A stretch of 51,930 bases of DNA from Anaerolineaceae bacterium (GCA_012797695.1 JAAZOQ010000009.1:1-51930), one strand, 5' to 3'; positions 19,113 through 29,864 are shown, numbered from the stretch's first letter. Notes: generated by a model from the letters alone, not told the origin. Numbers and translations are program-made.

Positions 19113-20270
19113 ATGCGCGAAGTTGCTGTGATCGGAATTGGACAAACACGAGTTGAAGAACAATGGGAAAAATCTCTGCGTGAACTGGCCGGGGATGCCG
19201 CCCTGGCTGCCTTGCACAACTCCGGTCTGGATCGCGTTCACGCGGTGTACGTCGGCAATATGATGTCAGGCTCAGCCAATTTGCAGCAGCACCTGGGCGC
19301 TTACATCGCCGATTGGATCGGCATGCGCTACGCTGAAGGGCTGCGCATTGAAGCCGCCTGCAGTTCAGGTGCTGCGACCTTCCGCAGCGCAGTCATGGCC
19401 GTCGCTTCGGGGCAGGTAGACAGCGCCCTGGCAGTAGGGGTCGAAAAGATGACCGATTCGCCCAGTGCGGAGATTACCGCTGAACTGGCGACTGCCGCAG
19501 ACGCTGATTGGGAAGCCGCTCAGGGGCTTTCCTTCGTTGCCTTGAACGCACTCATCATGCGCCGCTATATGTACGAATACGGCTGGAAGAAAGAAGATTT
19601 TGCCGCTTTTTCCATCAATGCCCACGCCAACGCGGTGCATAACTCCTTTGCCCGCTTTCATGAGCCTATCACGCTTGAAGGTTATCAAAAAGCCGGCATG
19701 GTAGCGGACCCCATTAATTTGCTGGACGCTTCTGCCATTGGAGACGGCGCTGCCGCGGCGATTCTGGTACCGCTGGAATACGTGCAGGCCAACCGCGGCA
19801 TTCCACTGGTTAAGGTAGCCGCTTCCGCCGCCGCCACGGATTCCATTGCCATCGACCAGCGTCACGATCCATTATGGCTGAAAGCTGCCGAGATATCCGG
19901 CAAGAAGGCCTATGCCCAGGCCGGGCTCAGCCCACAAGAGATCGACCTTTTCGAACTGCATGATGCCTTCTCGATCATGGCCGCGCTCTCCCTTGAAGCC
20001 AATGGTTTTGCCGAGCGCGGACAAGGTCCACGATTGGCCAACGACGGTGAGATCACCCCTGCCGGGCGCATCCCCATCGCCACCCGCGGCGGATTGAAAG
20101 CCCGCGGGCATCCGGTGGGGGCCACTGGCATGTACCAGATCGTTGAAGTCGTCCAGCAGCTACGCGGTGAAGCCACGGGCACGCAGGTGGAAAACGCTCG
20201 CATCGGCATGGCACAAAATATCGGCGGCAGCGGCTCGAATATCATTACGCACATTTTGCAAGCGATCTAG
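19113..20270 (+). CDS. Thiolase / acetyl-CoA acetyltransferase family protein
   Basis: EAACSSGAATFRSAVMAVASG, ELHDAFSIMAALSLEANGF, GGLKARGHPVGATGMYQIVE. Confidence 0.92.
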   Translation: MREVAVIGIGQTRVEEQWEKSLRELAGDAALAALHNSGLDRVHAVYVGNMMSGSANLQQHLGAYIADWIGMRYAEGLRIEAACSSGAATFRSAVMAVASGQVDSALAVGVEKMTDSPSAEITAELATAADADWEAAQGLSFVALNALIMRRYMYEYGWKKEDFAAFSINAHANAVHNSFARFHEPITLEGYQKAGMVADPINLLDASAIGDGAAAAILVPLEYVQANRGIPLVKVAASAAATDSIAIDQRHDPLWLKAAEISGKKAYAQAGLSPQEIDLFELHDAFSIMAALSLEANGFAERGQGPRLANDGEITPAGRIPIATRGGLKARGHPVGATGMYQIVEVVQQLRGEATGTQVENARIGMAQNIGGSGSNIITHILQAI

Positions 20271-20283
20271 CTGAATACTCTTT

Positions 20284-20317
20284 GCCGCATCGGGAAGAAC
20301 TTCCGATGCGGCTTTTT
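20284..20317 (+). terminator. Rho-independent terminator
   Basis: GCCGCATCGGAAG-type stem with CTTCCGATGCGGC followed by TTTTT. Confidence 0.88.
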
Positions 20318-20355
20318 AAGCCTTTAGAACAGATTTTCATGTTATTATTGAGGCG

Positions 20356-21219
20356 ATGATTACCCCGCTCACTCCTGAACTTCTCCAGACGTATCGTGCG
20401 CAAACTTATCACACCCTTCCGCAATTACGTCTGAAAAATCCGCAGCAGGCCATCGAATTCATCAATGAAAGAGGGCTTGCCTACCTCTGGCCCATCAAAG
20501 ATACGGAATTCCCCAGTCTGTGGGCAGCGGCAGCCGGCAATCGGCCAGTGGCAGATGATCACGATGACCCCGGCCACATTACCTGGGGTTGGAAGGATAG
20601 TCTGCTGGATCAGAAGGTCTGGTACTATGCGCGCCTGCTCAAGCGCCGCAATACCTTTGTTTCGCTGGAACTGGCCCCTTACCTGTATGCACTTTCCCCT
20701 AATTACGGTTCTCCAGAAGATGATTTTGCAGAACAATATCAGATGGGAACCCTGACCCAGGAGACCAAACTGGTTTTCGAGGCCCTGCTCGAAAAAGGTC
20801 CGCTGGATACCCTCGCTTTGCGGAAAGCCGCGCATCTAAGCGGGAAAGCCTCCAACACTGCCTTCAATCATGCTCTCGATACCCTGCAAATGGATATGCG
20901 CGTGCTGCCAGTAGCCATCAGCGAAGCCGGGCGCTGGCATTACGCCTTCGTCTACGACCTTACCCACCGTTACTTCCCCGAACTGCTGGAACAGGCCCGC
21001 GCGATCGGTGAAAGCGAAGCTCGCCAGAAATTACTGCTCACCTACTTCCGCTCAGTTGGAGCTGCCACCGCTCGTATGGTGCAATCCATTTTCCGCTGGT
21101 CACCTGAAATCACAGCCCGTGCATTGCACCGCTTGGTAGACAATGGTACCCTCATGGCTGATTTGTCCTTTGCCGATCAAAAAGAGAGTTTTTTCGCGAT
21201 CCCCGATTTGCTTCGCTAA
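20356..21219 (+). CDS. Winged-helix protein, possibly AlkZ/YcaQ-like
   Basis: Repeated winged-helix-like segments (TKLVFEALLEKGPLDTLALRKAAHLS; ITARALHRLVDNGTLMADLSF); family assignment from memory. Confidence 0.55.
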   Translation: MITPLTPELLQTYRAQTYHTLPQLRLKNPQQAIEFINERGLAYLWPIKDTEFPSLWAAAAGNRPVADDHDDPGHITWGWKDSLLDQKVWYYARLLKRRNTFVSLELAPYLYALSPNYGSPEDDFAEQYQMGTLTQETKLVFEALLEKGPLDTLALRKAAHLSGKASNTAFNHALDTLQMDMRVLPVAISEAGRWHYAFVYDLTHRYFPELLEQARAIGESEARQKLLLTYFRSVGAATARMVQSIFRWSPEITARALHRLVDNGTLMADLSFADQKESFFAIPDLLR

Positions 21220-21287
21220 AATTTCCTGTGACTTTCCCGTTTTGGCTATAATGGAAGTAATTCTGTTACACGCCCTGGGAGAGACTT

Positions 21288-24200
21288 ATGGAATTTCACA
21301 TATCAAGACAAAGCCGGGAGAAATTTCAATTTGACGATACTCTTTTTGCTCTGGATGGCAACGTCCTCTTCGCCGACTTGTATGCCGTACGCCTCTTTGC
21401 CAGCAAGATCAATCAGCAGCGCGACCTGATCCGGTTTCCCGAGCAGTCCGCCCGCGCCGGGCAGATCAACGCACTCGGCTTGATGGATGAGATTTTCCAC
21501 TACATCTTCTTTCTTTACCGTCAGCAAAAAAATCCGTCGCTCTTATCAACCCTATTGCAAAAGCTTGGAGAATCACTGGGGGGTAAACAATTAGATTCAG
21601 TTCTGCTGCTTTTTATCAAAGAATTCCCGCCCACCGCCGTTTACAAGAAAGAAATCTCCGCTGAAGATTACCTCATTGGTGAAACGAAGGATGTGCCCAA
21701 CCGCAATCTGGTGCTCGAGGAACTGGTGCTGTATTGGGTGACCGAACAAAATCCTGCTCTGAATCAATACGCTGAGCTTTTCGAAAGCCCGCAGTTGACC
21801 GAATCGCGGGAATACACTACCCTGTTCCAGCAACTCAATGAATTCTTTGCCGAACAGCCTCCCTTTGGACCAGAAAATCTGCCTCTCCTTGATCTGCTGC
21901 GTACTCCGTCCCGCCGTGTGCCTCATTCGCTGACCGGCCAGCTCGAGTACATTCGCGATCACTGGGCCGCCCTGCTGGGTGAATATTTTTACCGCTTGCT
22001 TTCCGGGCTGGATTACCTGAAGGAAGAAAACAAACTCTCCTTCGGCGGTCCGGGGCCTGCGCCTGTACCGGTCTATGATCGCAAAAGCTGGCTGGCGAAT
22101 GGTGCTGCCAGCGAGCGTATCGCCTTCAGCCAGGACCGCGACTGGATGCCCGGTCTGGTACTGATGGCCAAGAATACCTACGTCTGGCTCGATCAACTCA
22201 GCAAGAAATACCAGCGCGATATTCACACTCTGGACCAAATTCCATCTGAAGAGCTCATCACCCTGGCTGAAAGCGGAATTTCCGGTCTGTGGCTGATCGG
22301 GCTGTGGGAACGCAGCCAGGCTTCGGCTACGATCAAACAGTTATGCGGCAACCCGGACGCCATTGCTTCCGCGTATTCGCTGTATTCCTACGACATCGCC
22401 GCCGATCTTGGCGGGCAGACTGCCTACGAAAAACTGCGTGATGCGGCCAACCGCTGCGGATTGCGCTTGGCCAGCGACATGGTTCCCAACCACATGGGCA
22501 TTGATTCAGAATGGGTGCTGCACCATCCCGAGCGTTTCTTGAGCGTCGATCAGTGCCCTTATCCCAATTACTCCTTTACCGGGCCGGATCTTTCGAGTGA
22601 GGCCAACGTCACGATCCAGATCGAGGACCACTACTATTCGCGCACCGATGCTGCCGTGGTCTTCAAACGCTACGATCACCACAGCGGTAAGACCCAATAC
22701 ATTTATCATGGCAACGATGGCACTTCAATGCCCTGGAATGATACAGCGCAGCTCAATTACCTCAGTCGCGACGTACAGGAAGCCGTCTATCAGACCATTC
22801 TGGAAGTAGCCCGCAAGTTCCCCATCATTCGCTTCGATGCGGCCATGACGCTGGCCAAGAAACAGGTGCAGCGTCTGTGGTTTCCGGAACCCGGCAGCGG
22901 CGGCGCGATCCCTTCCCGCTCAGAACATGCCATGACCGCGGAACAGTTCGATGCTGCCATGCCCGAGGAATTCTGGCGCATGGTGGTGGATCGTATGGCC
23001 GTGGATGCACCGGATACGCTGCTCCTCGCCGAAGCCTTCTGGATGATGGAAGGTTACTTCGTGCGTTCACTGGGGATGCACCGGGTGTACAACAGCGCTT
23101 TCATGCACATGCTGCGCGATGAAAACAATGCCGGCTATCGCCAATTGATCAAGAATACCCTCGAATTCGAGCCAGAAATCTTGAAACGTTACGTCAACTT
23201 CATGAACAATCCCGACGAACGTACGGCCGTGGATCAATTTGGCAAAGGGGATAAATACTTCGGGGTTTGTACTCTCATGGCTACCTTCCCGGGGCTGCCC
23301 ATGTTCGGTCACGGTCAGATTGAAGGCTTTGCTGAAAAATATGGCATGGAATATCGCCATGCTTATCAGGATGAAACGGTCGATACAGCCCTCGTTGAGC
23401 GGCATCAGCGTGAGATCTTCCCCCTCTTGCACATGCGTCGCCTCTTTTCTGGGGTCGAGAACTTCTGGCTTTTCGATTTCTTTACCACCAATGGGCACGT
23501 AAATGAAAACGTTTTTGCCTTTACCAATGCATCTGCCGATCAACATGCTCTGGTCATCGTGAATAACAGCCTGCATTCTTCTGAAGGCTGGCTGAAGACC
23601 TCCTCGGCACGGCTCACCAGCGGTACTCTGGCCCAGAAAAGTCTGGCAGATTGTCTGGATTTGAGCGCCACTGCCCACAAATACCTGCTCTTCCGCGATC
23701 AGATCAGCGGCCTGCAGTATATCCGTCGTGTCGAAGAACTGCGTCAGAACGGGTTCCACATTCGCTTGAGCGGTTACGAATACCACGTCTTCTGCGACTT
23801 TCAGCTCGTTTCTTCGGATTCGCAGCACGATTACCACCGGCTGGCTGATTACTTAGGCGAAGGCGGCATTCCTGACATCCAATCCGGGCTGACCGAGCTT
23901 TTCATCCAGCCAGTTCTGCAGCCCTTCAAGGAAATGATCAACTCCGGTTATTTCAACTATCTGGATTCGCTGATCCAGACAGGAAACGGTTTACCCCCTT
24001 CTATCACCGCGGAGGCCCGTGAGAAGCTCTCTGCCTTCCTGCAGGGCATCGAAAGAGCTACTCACCAATCCCTGCATCAATTCGATCTGGCGCTTGAGAC
24101 CAGTTTGAAGGGACTGCAAACGGCAATTGCTCTGCCGGCAAAGCCGGCAGAAGCTCGTCAAAGCCACATGAAAAAGCTCGAAAACGCATCTGCCTATCTG

Positions 24201-24740
24201 GCAAATTCCTTTGCCGGCCTGCGGCAGCACACGCTGTTGGCCTGGACGCTCTTTGGACAGGTTGGGCTGGGCAGTCTGCAAGGCAGCCCGGAGCTGCTTT
24301 CACTGGCCTGGGCAGATGAATGGCAGCTTTACAAGACCTTTGCCGCCCTGCTGCGCAAACTGGGCAACGATGAGACCGAAGCCAATCACGCCATCAAAGC
24401 GCTGAAATTATTGACCACCCAGCACGACTGGTACCGCCAGATTGGCAATCAAACCACTGCCGAAATCGTAAAATCCTGGCTGACCGTACCTGAGATTCTT
24501 GACTTTCTGCATGTCAACCGCTTCGAGGACGTACTCTGGTACGATCACGATGCCATGCTCGATTTTGCCTGGTGGATGACCATGGTTGCTTATCTGGATG
24601 CCGAAATGAACCCCCAGGCAACCTCCTCTTCGTCAAGCGAGGTGTTAATGGGAGCCTACACTCTGCTGCAGGAAATTCTCCAGGCAGATGAATCTTCAGA
24701 GTATCAGATCGAGAAACTTCTGGATTTATTGAAAGTCTAG
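21288..24740 (+). CDS. Large GH13 alpha-amylase-like protein (1150 aa)
   Basis: GLRLASDMVPNHMG, FPIIRFDAAMTLAKK (nucleophile Asp), TLLLAEAFW (acid/base Glu), FMNNPDERTA. Confidence 0.88.
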   Translation: MEFHISRQSREKFQFDDTLFALDGNVLFADLYAVRLFASKINQQRDLIRFPEQSARAGQINALGLMDEIFHYIFFLYRQQKNPSLLSTLLQKLGESLGGKQLDSVLLLFIKEFPPTAVYKKEISAEDYLIGETKDVPNRNLVLEELVLYWVTEQNPALNQYAELFESPQLTESREYTTLFQQLNEFFAEQPPFGPENLPLLDLLRTPSRRVPHSLTGQLEYIRDHWAALLGEYFYRLLSGLDYLKEENKLSFGGPGPAPVPVYDRKSWLANGAASERIAFSQDRDWMPGLVLMAKNTYVWLDQLSKKYQRDIHTLDQIPSEELITLAESGISGLWLIGLWERSQASATIKQLCGNPDAIASAYSLYSYDIAADLGGQTAYEKLRDAANRCGLRLASDMVPNHMGIDSEWVLHHPERFLSVDQCPYPNYSFTGPDLSSEANVTIQIEDHYYSRTDAAVVFKRYDHHSGKTQYIYHGNDGTSMPWNDTAQLNYLSRDVQEAVYQTILEVARKFPIIRFDAAMTLAKKQVQRLWFPEPGSGGAIPSRSEHAMTAEQFDAAMPEEFWRMVVDRMAVDAPDTLLLAEAFWMMEGYFVRSLGMHRVYNSAFMHMLRDENNAGYRQLIKNTLEFEPEILKRYVNFMNNPDERTAVDQFGKGDKYFGVCTLMATFPGLPMFGHGQIEGFAEKYGMEYRHAYQDETVDTALVERHQREIFPLLHMRRLFSGVENFWLFDFFTTNGHVNENVFAFTNASADQHALVIVNNSLHSSEGWLKTSSARLTSGTLAQKSLADCLDLSATAHKYLLFRDQISGLQYIRRVEELRQNGFHIRLSGYEYHVFCDFQLVSSDSQHDYHRLADYLGEGGIPDIQSGLTELFIQPVLQPFKEMINSGYFNYLDSLIQTGNGLPPSITAEAREKLSAFLQGIERATHQSLHQFDLALETSLKGLQTAIALPAKPAEARQSHMKKLENASAYLANSFAGLRQHTLLAWTLFGQVGLGSLQGSPELLSLAWADEWQLYKTFAALLRKLGNDETEANHAIKALKLLTTQHDWYRQIGNQTTAEIVKSWLTVPEILDFLHVNRFEDVLWYDHDAMLDFAWWMTMVAYLDAEMNPQATSSSSSEVLMGAYTLLQEILQADESSEYQIEKLLDLLKV

Positions 24741-26140
24741 CGCTGCAAATCCGTTTCGAAACGCTGCAGGGCACCTTCAAACACCTCTCGGGCCGTGACC
24801 CCGGAGCGCCAGCTCTTCACGGCCTCGAGCGCTGGAACCAACCCAGAACGCAGGTCTTTGCCGCTAACCCGCTCGCTCAAAGCAATCGCGTGAGCCGCAT
24901 ATTGAACGTTATTGCGCGGTTCGATGCGGTCGAAATCCTCAAAGAACCAGCCGCACGAAGTGAACATGCGCTGCCGTTCGAACTGGGCAGCCATCAGATG
25001 CTGCAGTTGGCTGATTTCAGATTGATCCAGGGACATTTTACCCTCTTGATCCAGCCAGGCCGCAAAAGAGACGTCCCCCAACAGCACCGAGATGTATTCA
25101 TCACGAGCCCGCCACGGCTCACGCAGCCAGTTCGCAGCACAATCCAGGTAACAGGCATCCACCAGCTCCGCCACCTGATTCATCAGATCACGCAGAGGCT
25201 TTTTCCAGGCACCATGGGGCGTGCAAGCGCACTCCCCGCGCCAGCGTTCCACCCCCTCCATACAGCTCCATGAAGTGCGGTTACGAATCTGCACCGTTTT
25301 TACCGGTGGATGTTCGCGCAGCCATTTAGCCGGAGTGGTGTATTCGATGCTGGCCTGGGTCAACGCCCCATCGAGAAGGTAACTCAAGAAGAGATCCCGA
25401 AAAGGCTGGTGGTGGCCGTACAATTCGCCGTCTGATGCCAGCAGGATCAGTTGATCTTGCTCGTTATTGGCAGAGTAAACATTCTTGAGGCAATTCTGGA
25501 TAAACGAATCTGCATTGGCGGTAGTTTCAGCGTTGAAGCTGATACCCGTGCTCAACCCACTGTGATAGAAAAAGACAGACATCGAGCGCCCACCCGCAAG
25601 TTCCACCCGATAAGGTTGAGTCACATCCACCTCGCCTTCTGCCTGCCACGGAGCCAGGATCGTATAGCGAATGCCGTTTTCGGCCAGCACCGTCAGCGTT
25701 TCTTCATCCACGGCAGTTTCGGGCAGCCACATGCCCTCAGGGGCAAACCCATAAGTGTGAGTGTAATCGGCAATTCCCCAGCATACCTGCGTTTGCTTAT
25801 CACGCAGCGATGCCAGCGGCAGGATGGTATGGTGATAAGGTTGTGCCATGGCATTGACTGTCGCGGTACGATTCATGTAGCGTCGTTCTGACTCGGTGAT
25901 CAAAGCCAGCGTATCCTGCGCGTTTTGCTCCATCCAGCGCGTCAGGGTTGGGCCAAGATTAAAACTGATCTTTTCAAAGTTCCCTAATCGTGCGTTGGGG
26001 GCATAGCAATCAGCGTTGATCTTCTCATTCCAGTTTTTGAAAGGCTCGGCTCCTTGCTCTTGAGGGATGATCCCGGAATAAGGATCTTCACGCGAAGGCT
26101 GGTAGAAGTGAGCATGGATACAAAGAGCATGTCTGGGCAT
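24737..26140 (-). CDS. Glycoside hydrolase family 57 protein (DUF3536-like)
   Basis: ALCIHAHFYQPSREDPYSG N-terminus, GMWLPETAVDEETL, ILLASDGELYGHHQPF; start set at MPRHAL. Confidence 0.87.
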   Translation of the reverse strand: MPRHALCIHAHFYQPSREDPYSGIIPQEQGAEPFKNWNEKINADCYAPNARLGNFEKISFNLGPTLTRWMEQNAQDTLALITESERRYMNRTATVNAMAQPYHHTILPLASLRDKQTQVCWGIADYTHTYGFAPEGMWLPETAVDEETLTVLAENGIRYTILAPWQAEGEVDVTQPYRVELAGGRSMSVFFYHSGLSTGISFNAETTANADSFIQNCLKNVYSANNEQDQLILLASDGELYGHHQPFRDLFLSYLLDGALTQASIEYTTPAKWLREHPPVKTVQIRNRTSWSCMEGVERWRGECACTPHGAWKKPLRDLMNQVAELVDACYLDCAANWLREPWRARDEYISVLLGDVSFAAWLDQEGKMSLDQSEISQLQHLMAAQFERQRMFTSCGWFFEDFDRIEPRNNVQYAAHAIALSERVSGKDLRSGLVPALEAVKSWRSGVTAREVFEGALQRFETDLQR

Positions 26141-26160
26141 AAGTGAGAGATTCTTCCTGT

Positions 26161-27048
26161 CTATTGAAGATGATCCAGCGATTGGCGAAAACGGGCCGGC
26201 ATCACACCGAACTCGCGTGGGAGAAGATCGACCATGGCCGTACGATTTTCGGCCAGGGTATCCAACCAGAAGGTAGAGATGGGGAATTTTGGGTTCAGTT
26301 GATCGACCCACAGGGTCAGCGTACGCATGTATCCCAGCGGAAAGGGCAGCAGCAGCCGATGCACCTTGATTTTGTGGGCAATGGCCTGCACTATCTCCCG
26401 ATACGAGAGAATTTCGACACCGCCAATATTGTAGATGCGGTTCAGCGTCTTAGGATTTTCCAGCGCCAGTACCAGCGTGGAAACCAGATCATTAATCCAC
26501 AATGGCTGCAGCAGGGTATTACCGTCCCCAGGTAAAAGAAAGAGACCCGGGGTCTTCGTCAAAAGCTGTCGGATAGGCTCGGTAAATTGATCTCCGGCCC
26601 CGTAAATCGCATTCATGCGAAAGATCGTGTAATTGACCCCACTGTTGATGATCCAACGCTCGGCGATAGCCTTGGCTTTCAAAACCGGGAAGGCGGAACT
26701 GCGATTGGCACCCAGATGGCTGAGATAGAAAAGGCGCTGTACCCCGGCATCCGCCGCGGCCTGCGCCACTGCCTTGCTGCCTTCCACATCGACTTCGTTC
26801 AGATTGCCGCGTGCGCCATAGCGTTCGGCGCTGGCAAAATGATAAACGATGTCCACGTCCTTCATAGCCGCCCGTAAGCCGCGGCTGTCATTTAAACCGC
26901 TGACTGCCACCTCTACGGAAACTCCACGAGGAATTTTGGGCGATTCCGCAGAGGGACGCAGTAAAATGCGCACTTTCTGCCCGGAATCGACCAGAGCCGG
27001 CACCAGATGTCGGCCGACAAAACCAGTACCACCTGTAATCAAGATCAT
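26161..27048 (-). CDS. NAD(P)-binding atypical SDR / NDUFA9-like epimerase
   Basis: MILITGGTGFVGRHLVPALVDSG, VDIVYHFAS, GVNYTIFRMNAIYGAGDQF. Confidence 0.9.
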   Translation of the reverse strand: MILITGGTGFVGRHLVPALVDSGQKVRILLRPSAESPKIPRGVSVEVAVSGLNDSRGLRAAMKDVDIVYHFASAERYGARGNLNEVDVEGSKAVAQAAADAGVQRLFYLSHLGANRSSAFPVLKAKAIAERWIINSGVNYTIFRMNAIYGAGDQFTEPIRQLLTKTPGLFLLPGDGNTLLQPLWINDLVSTLVLALENPKTLNRIYNIGGVEILSYREIVQAIAHKIKVHRLLLPFPLGYMRTLTLWVDQLNPKFPISTFWLDTLAENRTAMVDLLPREFGVMPARFRQSLDHLQ

Positions 27049-27138
27049 CTGCAGGGAATTATAGCAGAAGATTGGGTTGTAGAAAAACAGTCCTCTGGCA
27101 CATATCTTGCTACTTAATATGCAGAGACAGGTGAACCG

Positions 27139-28458
27139 ATGAAAGAAACCCATTCTCCTACCAATAATCTTCTGGGGTTCCAGTATTACCCCGATTCTGC
27201 CCACTACACTCACAAAGACCTGAACGCTGCGCTGGAGCATCTCAGCAACCTTGGCGCTGCCTGGCTGGTCTTGCATGCTGAAGCCTCGCGCGCTATCCCC
27301 GAGACCTTTATTTCAGGGCTACTCGCTGCCGGGATCACCCCCATCATCCATTTACCCCTTTCTCTGCCCAATGCGCCGGCTGCGGCGGATCTCAAGGCCA
27401 TTCTGAACGCTTACGGCAAATGGGGAGCCAATTACGTACTCCTTTTCGACCGTCCCAACGATCGCGCCGGCTGGTCAGCCGCGGGCTGGTCCCAGGCCAA
27501 TCTGGTCGAGAGTTTTCTCGACCGCTTTGTACCGCTGGCCAACGAATGTCTGAACGCGGGCCTGACCCCTATCTTCCCGGCCTTGACCCCGGGTGGCAGC
27601 TACTGGGATCTCTCCTTCTTCACCCTGGCGCTGCAATCGCTGCAGCGTCGCAATCAAAAAGCATTGCTGAACAAGATGGCCCTGGCAGCTTATGCCTGCT
27701 CCTTCGGGCATTCGATCGATTGGGGCAAAGACGGCGCGTCCGCCTGGCCGCAGAATAAGCCTTACTTCACCCCAGCTGCCAATGAAAACCAGATCGGCTT
27801 TAATCAGGCCATCTGGCTGGAAGAAATCGCTGAAAAGACACTGGGCAAACAATTGCCGCTCTTTTTGCTCGGTCTCGGCCGTAAAGATTTGGCAACCCCG
27901 AATTCGTTCAGTGAAACTGAGCAAGCCAGCTGGGTTCGCGAGATCAAGTCCGCGCTGCCCCAACTGGCCGCCTCTTTACCCCTGCTGGCCGGCAATTTCT
28001 GGCTGCTGCAAGCCACCGCCGCAGATGAAAACGCCAGCTTTGCCTGGGTAAGCGAAACCGACACTGTCAATGCGGCATACCGCGTTTTTGCCGATGTGCC
28101 CGCAGCACAAACTGCGGCCGCACACACGATTCCGCAGGGCACCGCCAGCCACGTTTCAGAAACTGCTTCCACGGCAGCACCAGCAAATTTTTCCATCCAC
28201 CACTACCTGCTGCTGCCCAAATATGAGTGGGGTATTGCAGACTGGCATCTAGAAGTGATCAAACCCTTCGTACGCAAATATCAGCCGACCATCGGATTTT
28301 CTCTGGCTGAAGCTGCCCTGGCCGCACAGGTCACTGTTGTGGGCGGTGAAGGCCAATTCTCCGAAGAAGCGCTCAATACCCTCCGCAAAGCCGGGGCCAC
28401 AGTGGACCGGATCAGCGGAGATGGTACGAGTATTGCAACACAACTGGCAGAGAGGTAA
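27139..28458 (+). CDS. Uncharacterised protein: TIM-barrel-like N-terminal region plus CWB2-like C-terminal module
   Basis: C-terminus IGFSLAEAALAAQVTVVGGEGQFSEEALNTLRKAGATVDRISGDGTSIATQLA resembles a cell-wall-binding repeat 2; no signal peptide seen. Confidence 0.6.
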   Translation: MKETHSPTNNLLGFQYYPDSAHYTHKDLNAALEHLSNLGAAWLVLHAEASRAIPETFISGLLAAGITPIIHLPLSLPNAPAAADLKAILNAYGKWGANYVLLFDRPNDRAGWSAAGWSQANLVESFLDRFVPLANECLNAGLTPIFPALTPGGSYWDLSFFTLALQSLQRRNQKALLNKMALAAYACSFGHSIDWGKDGASAWPQNKPYFTPAANENQIGFNQAIWLEEIAEKTLGKQLPLFLLGLGRKDLATPNSFSETEQASWVREIKSALPQLAASLPLLAGNFWLLQATAADENASFAWVSETDTVNAAYRVFADVPAAQTAAAHTIPQGTASHVSETASTAAPANFSIHHYLLLPKYEWGIADWHLEVIKPFVRKYQPTIGFSLAEAALAAQVTVVGGEGQFSEEALNTLRKAGATVDRISGDGTSIATQLAER

Positions 28459-28460
28459 AT

Positions 28461-29639
28461 ATGAGCATATCCATTCCCGCAACTCCCGTTTCTCACACTC
28501 CCATCGAAGCCAAACTGCCTTCGATCAAAGTTCTCGGTCTGGGCGGCGGCGGACAAAATGCCATTAACCGCATGATCGAGCTGGGGCTGGAAGGCATTGA
28601 TTTCATTGCTGCCAATACCGATGCTCAGGTACTGCAATCCAGCCTGGCTCCTACCAAGATCCAGTTAGGGCCCAAACTGACCCGTGGATTGGGAGCCGGC
28701 GGCAATCCGGAGATCGGCGAAGCTGCCGCTGAGGAAAGCTACAAAGAGCTCAACCTCGCTCTGGCGGGTGCGGATATGGTCTTTCTCACCGCTGGAATGG
28801 GCGGTGGCACGGGCACTGGCGCGATCTCCATCGCCGCCCGGGTAGCCAAAAGTCTGGGAGCCGTGGTCGTCGCCATTGTGACCACTCCTTTCAGTTTCGA
28901 AGCCGGCCGCCGCAGCAAGAATGCCCAGGAAGGGCTGAAGAAACTTCAGCCATTTACCGATACGCTCATCAGTGTGCCCAATGATCGCCTCTTGCAGGTC
29001 ACCCCGGTCGATATGCCCATGGAAATGGCCTTTCGTCTGGCCGACGACATTCTGCGCCAGGGAGTGCAGGGGATTTCCGAACTCATTACCCAGCCTGGCC
29101 TGATCAACGTGGATTTCTCGCACGTTCGTGCCATGATGCAGAACGGCGGGGGCTCCTTACTGGCCATTGGTACCGGCAAAGGTGAACAAAAAGCTGTCCA
29201 GGCCGTGGAACACGCTCTGCATCACCCCATGCTCGAAACCATCAATCTGGAAAATGCCAGCGGTGTGATTGCCAATTTCACCGGCGGGGAAGATCTTTCC
29301 TTCGCCGAGATCACCGACGCGTTGGTTTATCTGCAGCAAAAGACCAATAAACAGATCGACCTCATCCCCGGTGTAATGTGCGACAATCGCTTCGAAGATC
29401 GGGTGCAGGTCACCCTGGTTATCACCGGCATTGGCGCTTCCGCGATGGATACCGGCTTGAAATTTGACGCAGCCCGTCATGAAGTCAAACAGCCAGTCCA
29501 ATCAGCTGTAGTAGAGTCAGATGCCCCCGTCCTCGTGGGCGAACAGATTCCAGCGGCCATTGCCTACCCCCAATTCGAGATGGCGGGTACCCCGGTCGAT
29601 CTGGACGTTCCGGCTTTTCTGCGCCGGAGAGTGCACTAG
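28461..29639 (+). CDS. ftsZ: FtsZ-family tubulin homolog with Asp-to-His change in the T7 loop
   Basis: [46 protein letters not shown]-terminal [13 protein letters not shown]. Confidence 0.94.
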   Translation: MSISIPATPVSHTPIEAKLPSIKVLGLGGGGQNAINRMIELGLEGIDFIAANTDAQVLQSSLAPTKIQLGPKLTRGLGAGGNPEIGEAAAEESYKELNLALAGADMVFLTAGMGGGTGTGAISIAARVAKSLGAVVVAIVTTPFSFEAGRRSKNAQEGLKKLQPFTDTLISVPNDRLLQVTPVDMPMEMAFRLADDILRQGVQGISELITQPGLINVDFSHVRAMMQNGGGSLLAIGTGKGEQKAVQAVEHALHHPMLETINLENASGVIANFTGGEDLSFAEITDALVYLQQKTNKQIDLIPGVMCDNRFEDRVQVTLVITGIGASAMDTGLKFDAARHEVKQPVQSAVVESDAPVLVGEQIPAAIAYPQFEMAGTPVDLDVPAFLRRRVH

Positions 29640-29648
29640 GAGGTTGCT

Positions 29649-29864
29649 ATGGATTCAGGAGCCATCGAACGCGCCTGTCATTCGATCTACCGTCAGTATC
29701 CCGAATTTGCCGGCGTACACCCCAGCGTCCGCCAATCGGGTGCGCAAACCCTGCTCATCTTTGCCACCAAAGTCAAAACCGCGGATGGCAAGTCCCTGCC
29801 CCGCACCCTGCGCGTCAACGTCAATGAGCAAGGCGCTATCGTAAAAGTCACCACTTCCAGATGA
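29649..29864 (+). CDS. Small conserved-looking protein of unknown function (71 aa)
   Basis: Tightly spaced after ftsZ; SD GGAGG before ATG. Confidence 0.7.
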   Translation: MDSGAIERACHSIYRQYPEFAGVHPSVRQSGAQTLLIFATKVKTADGKSLPRTLRVNVNEQGAIVKVTTSR

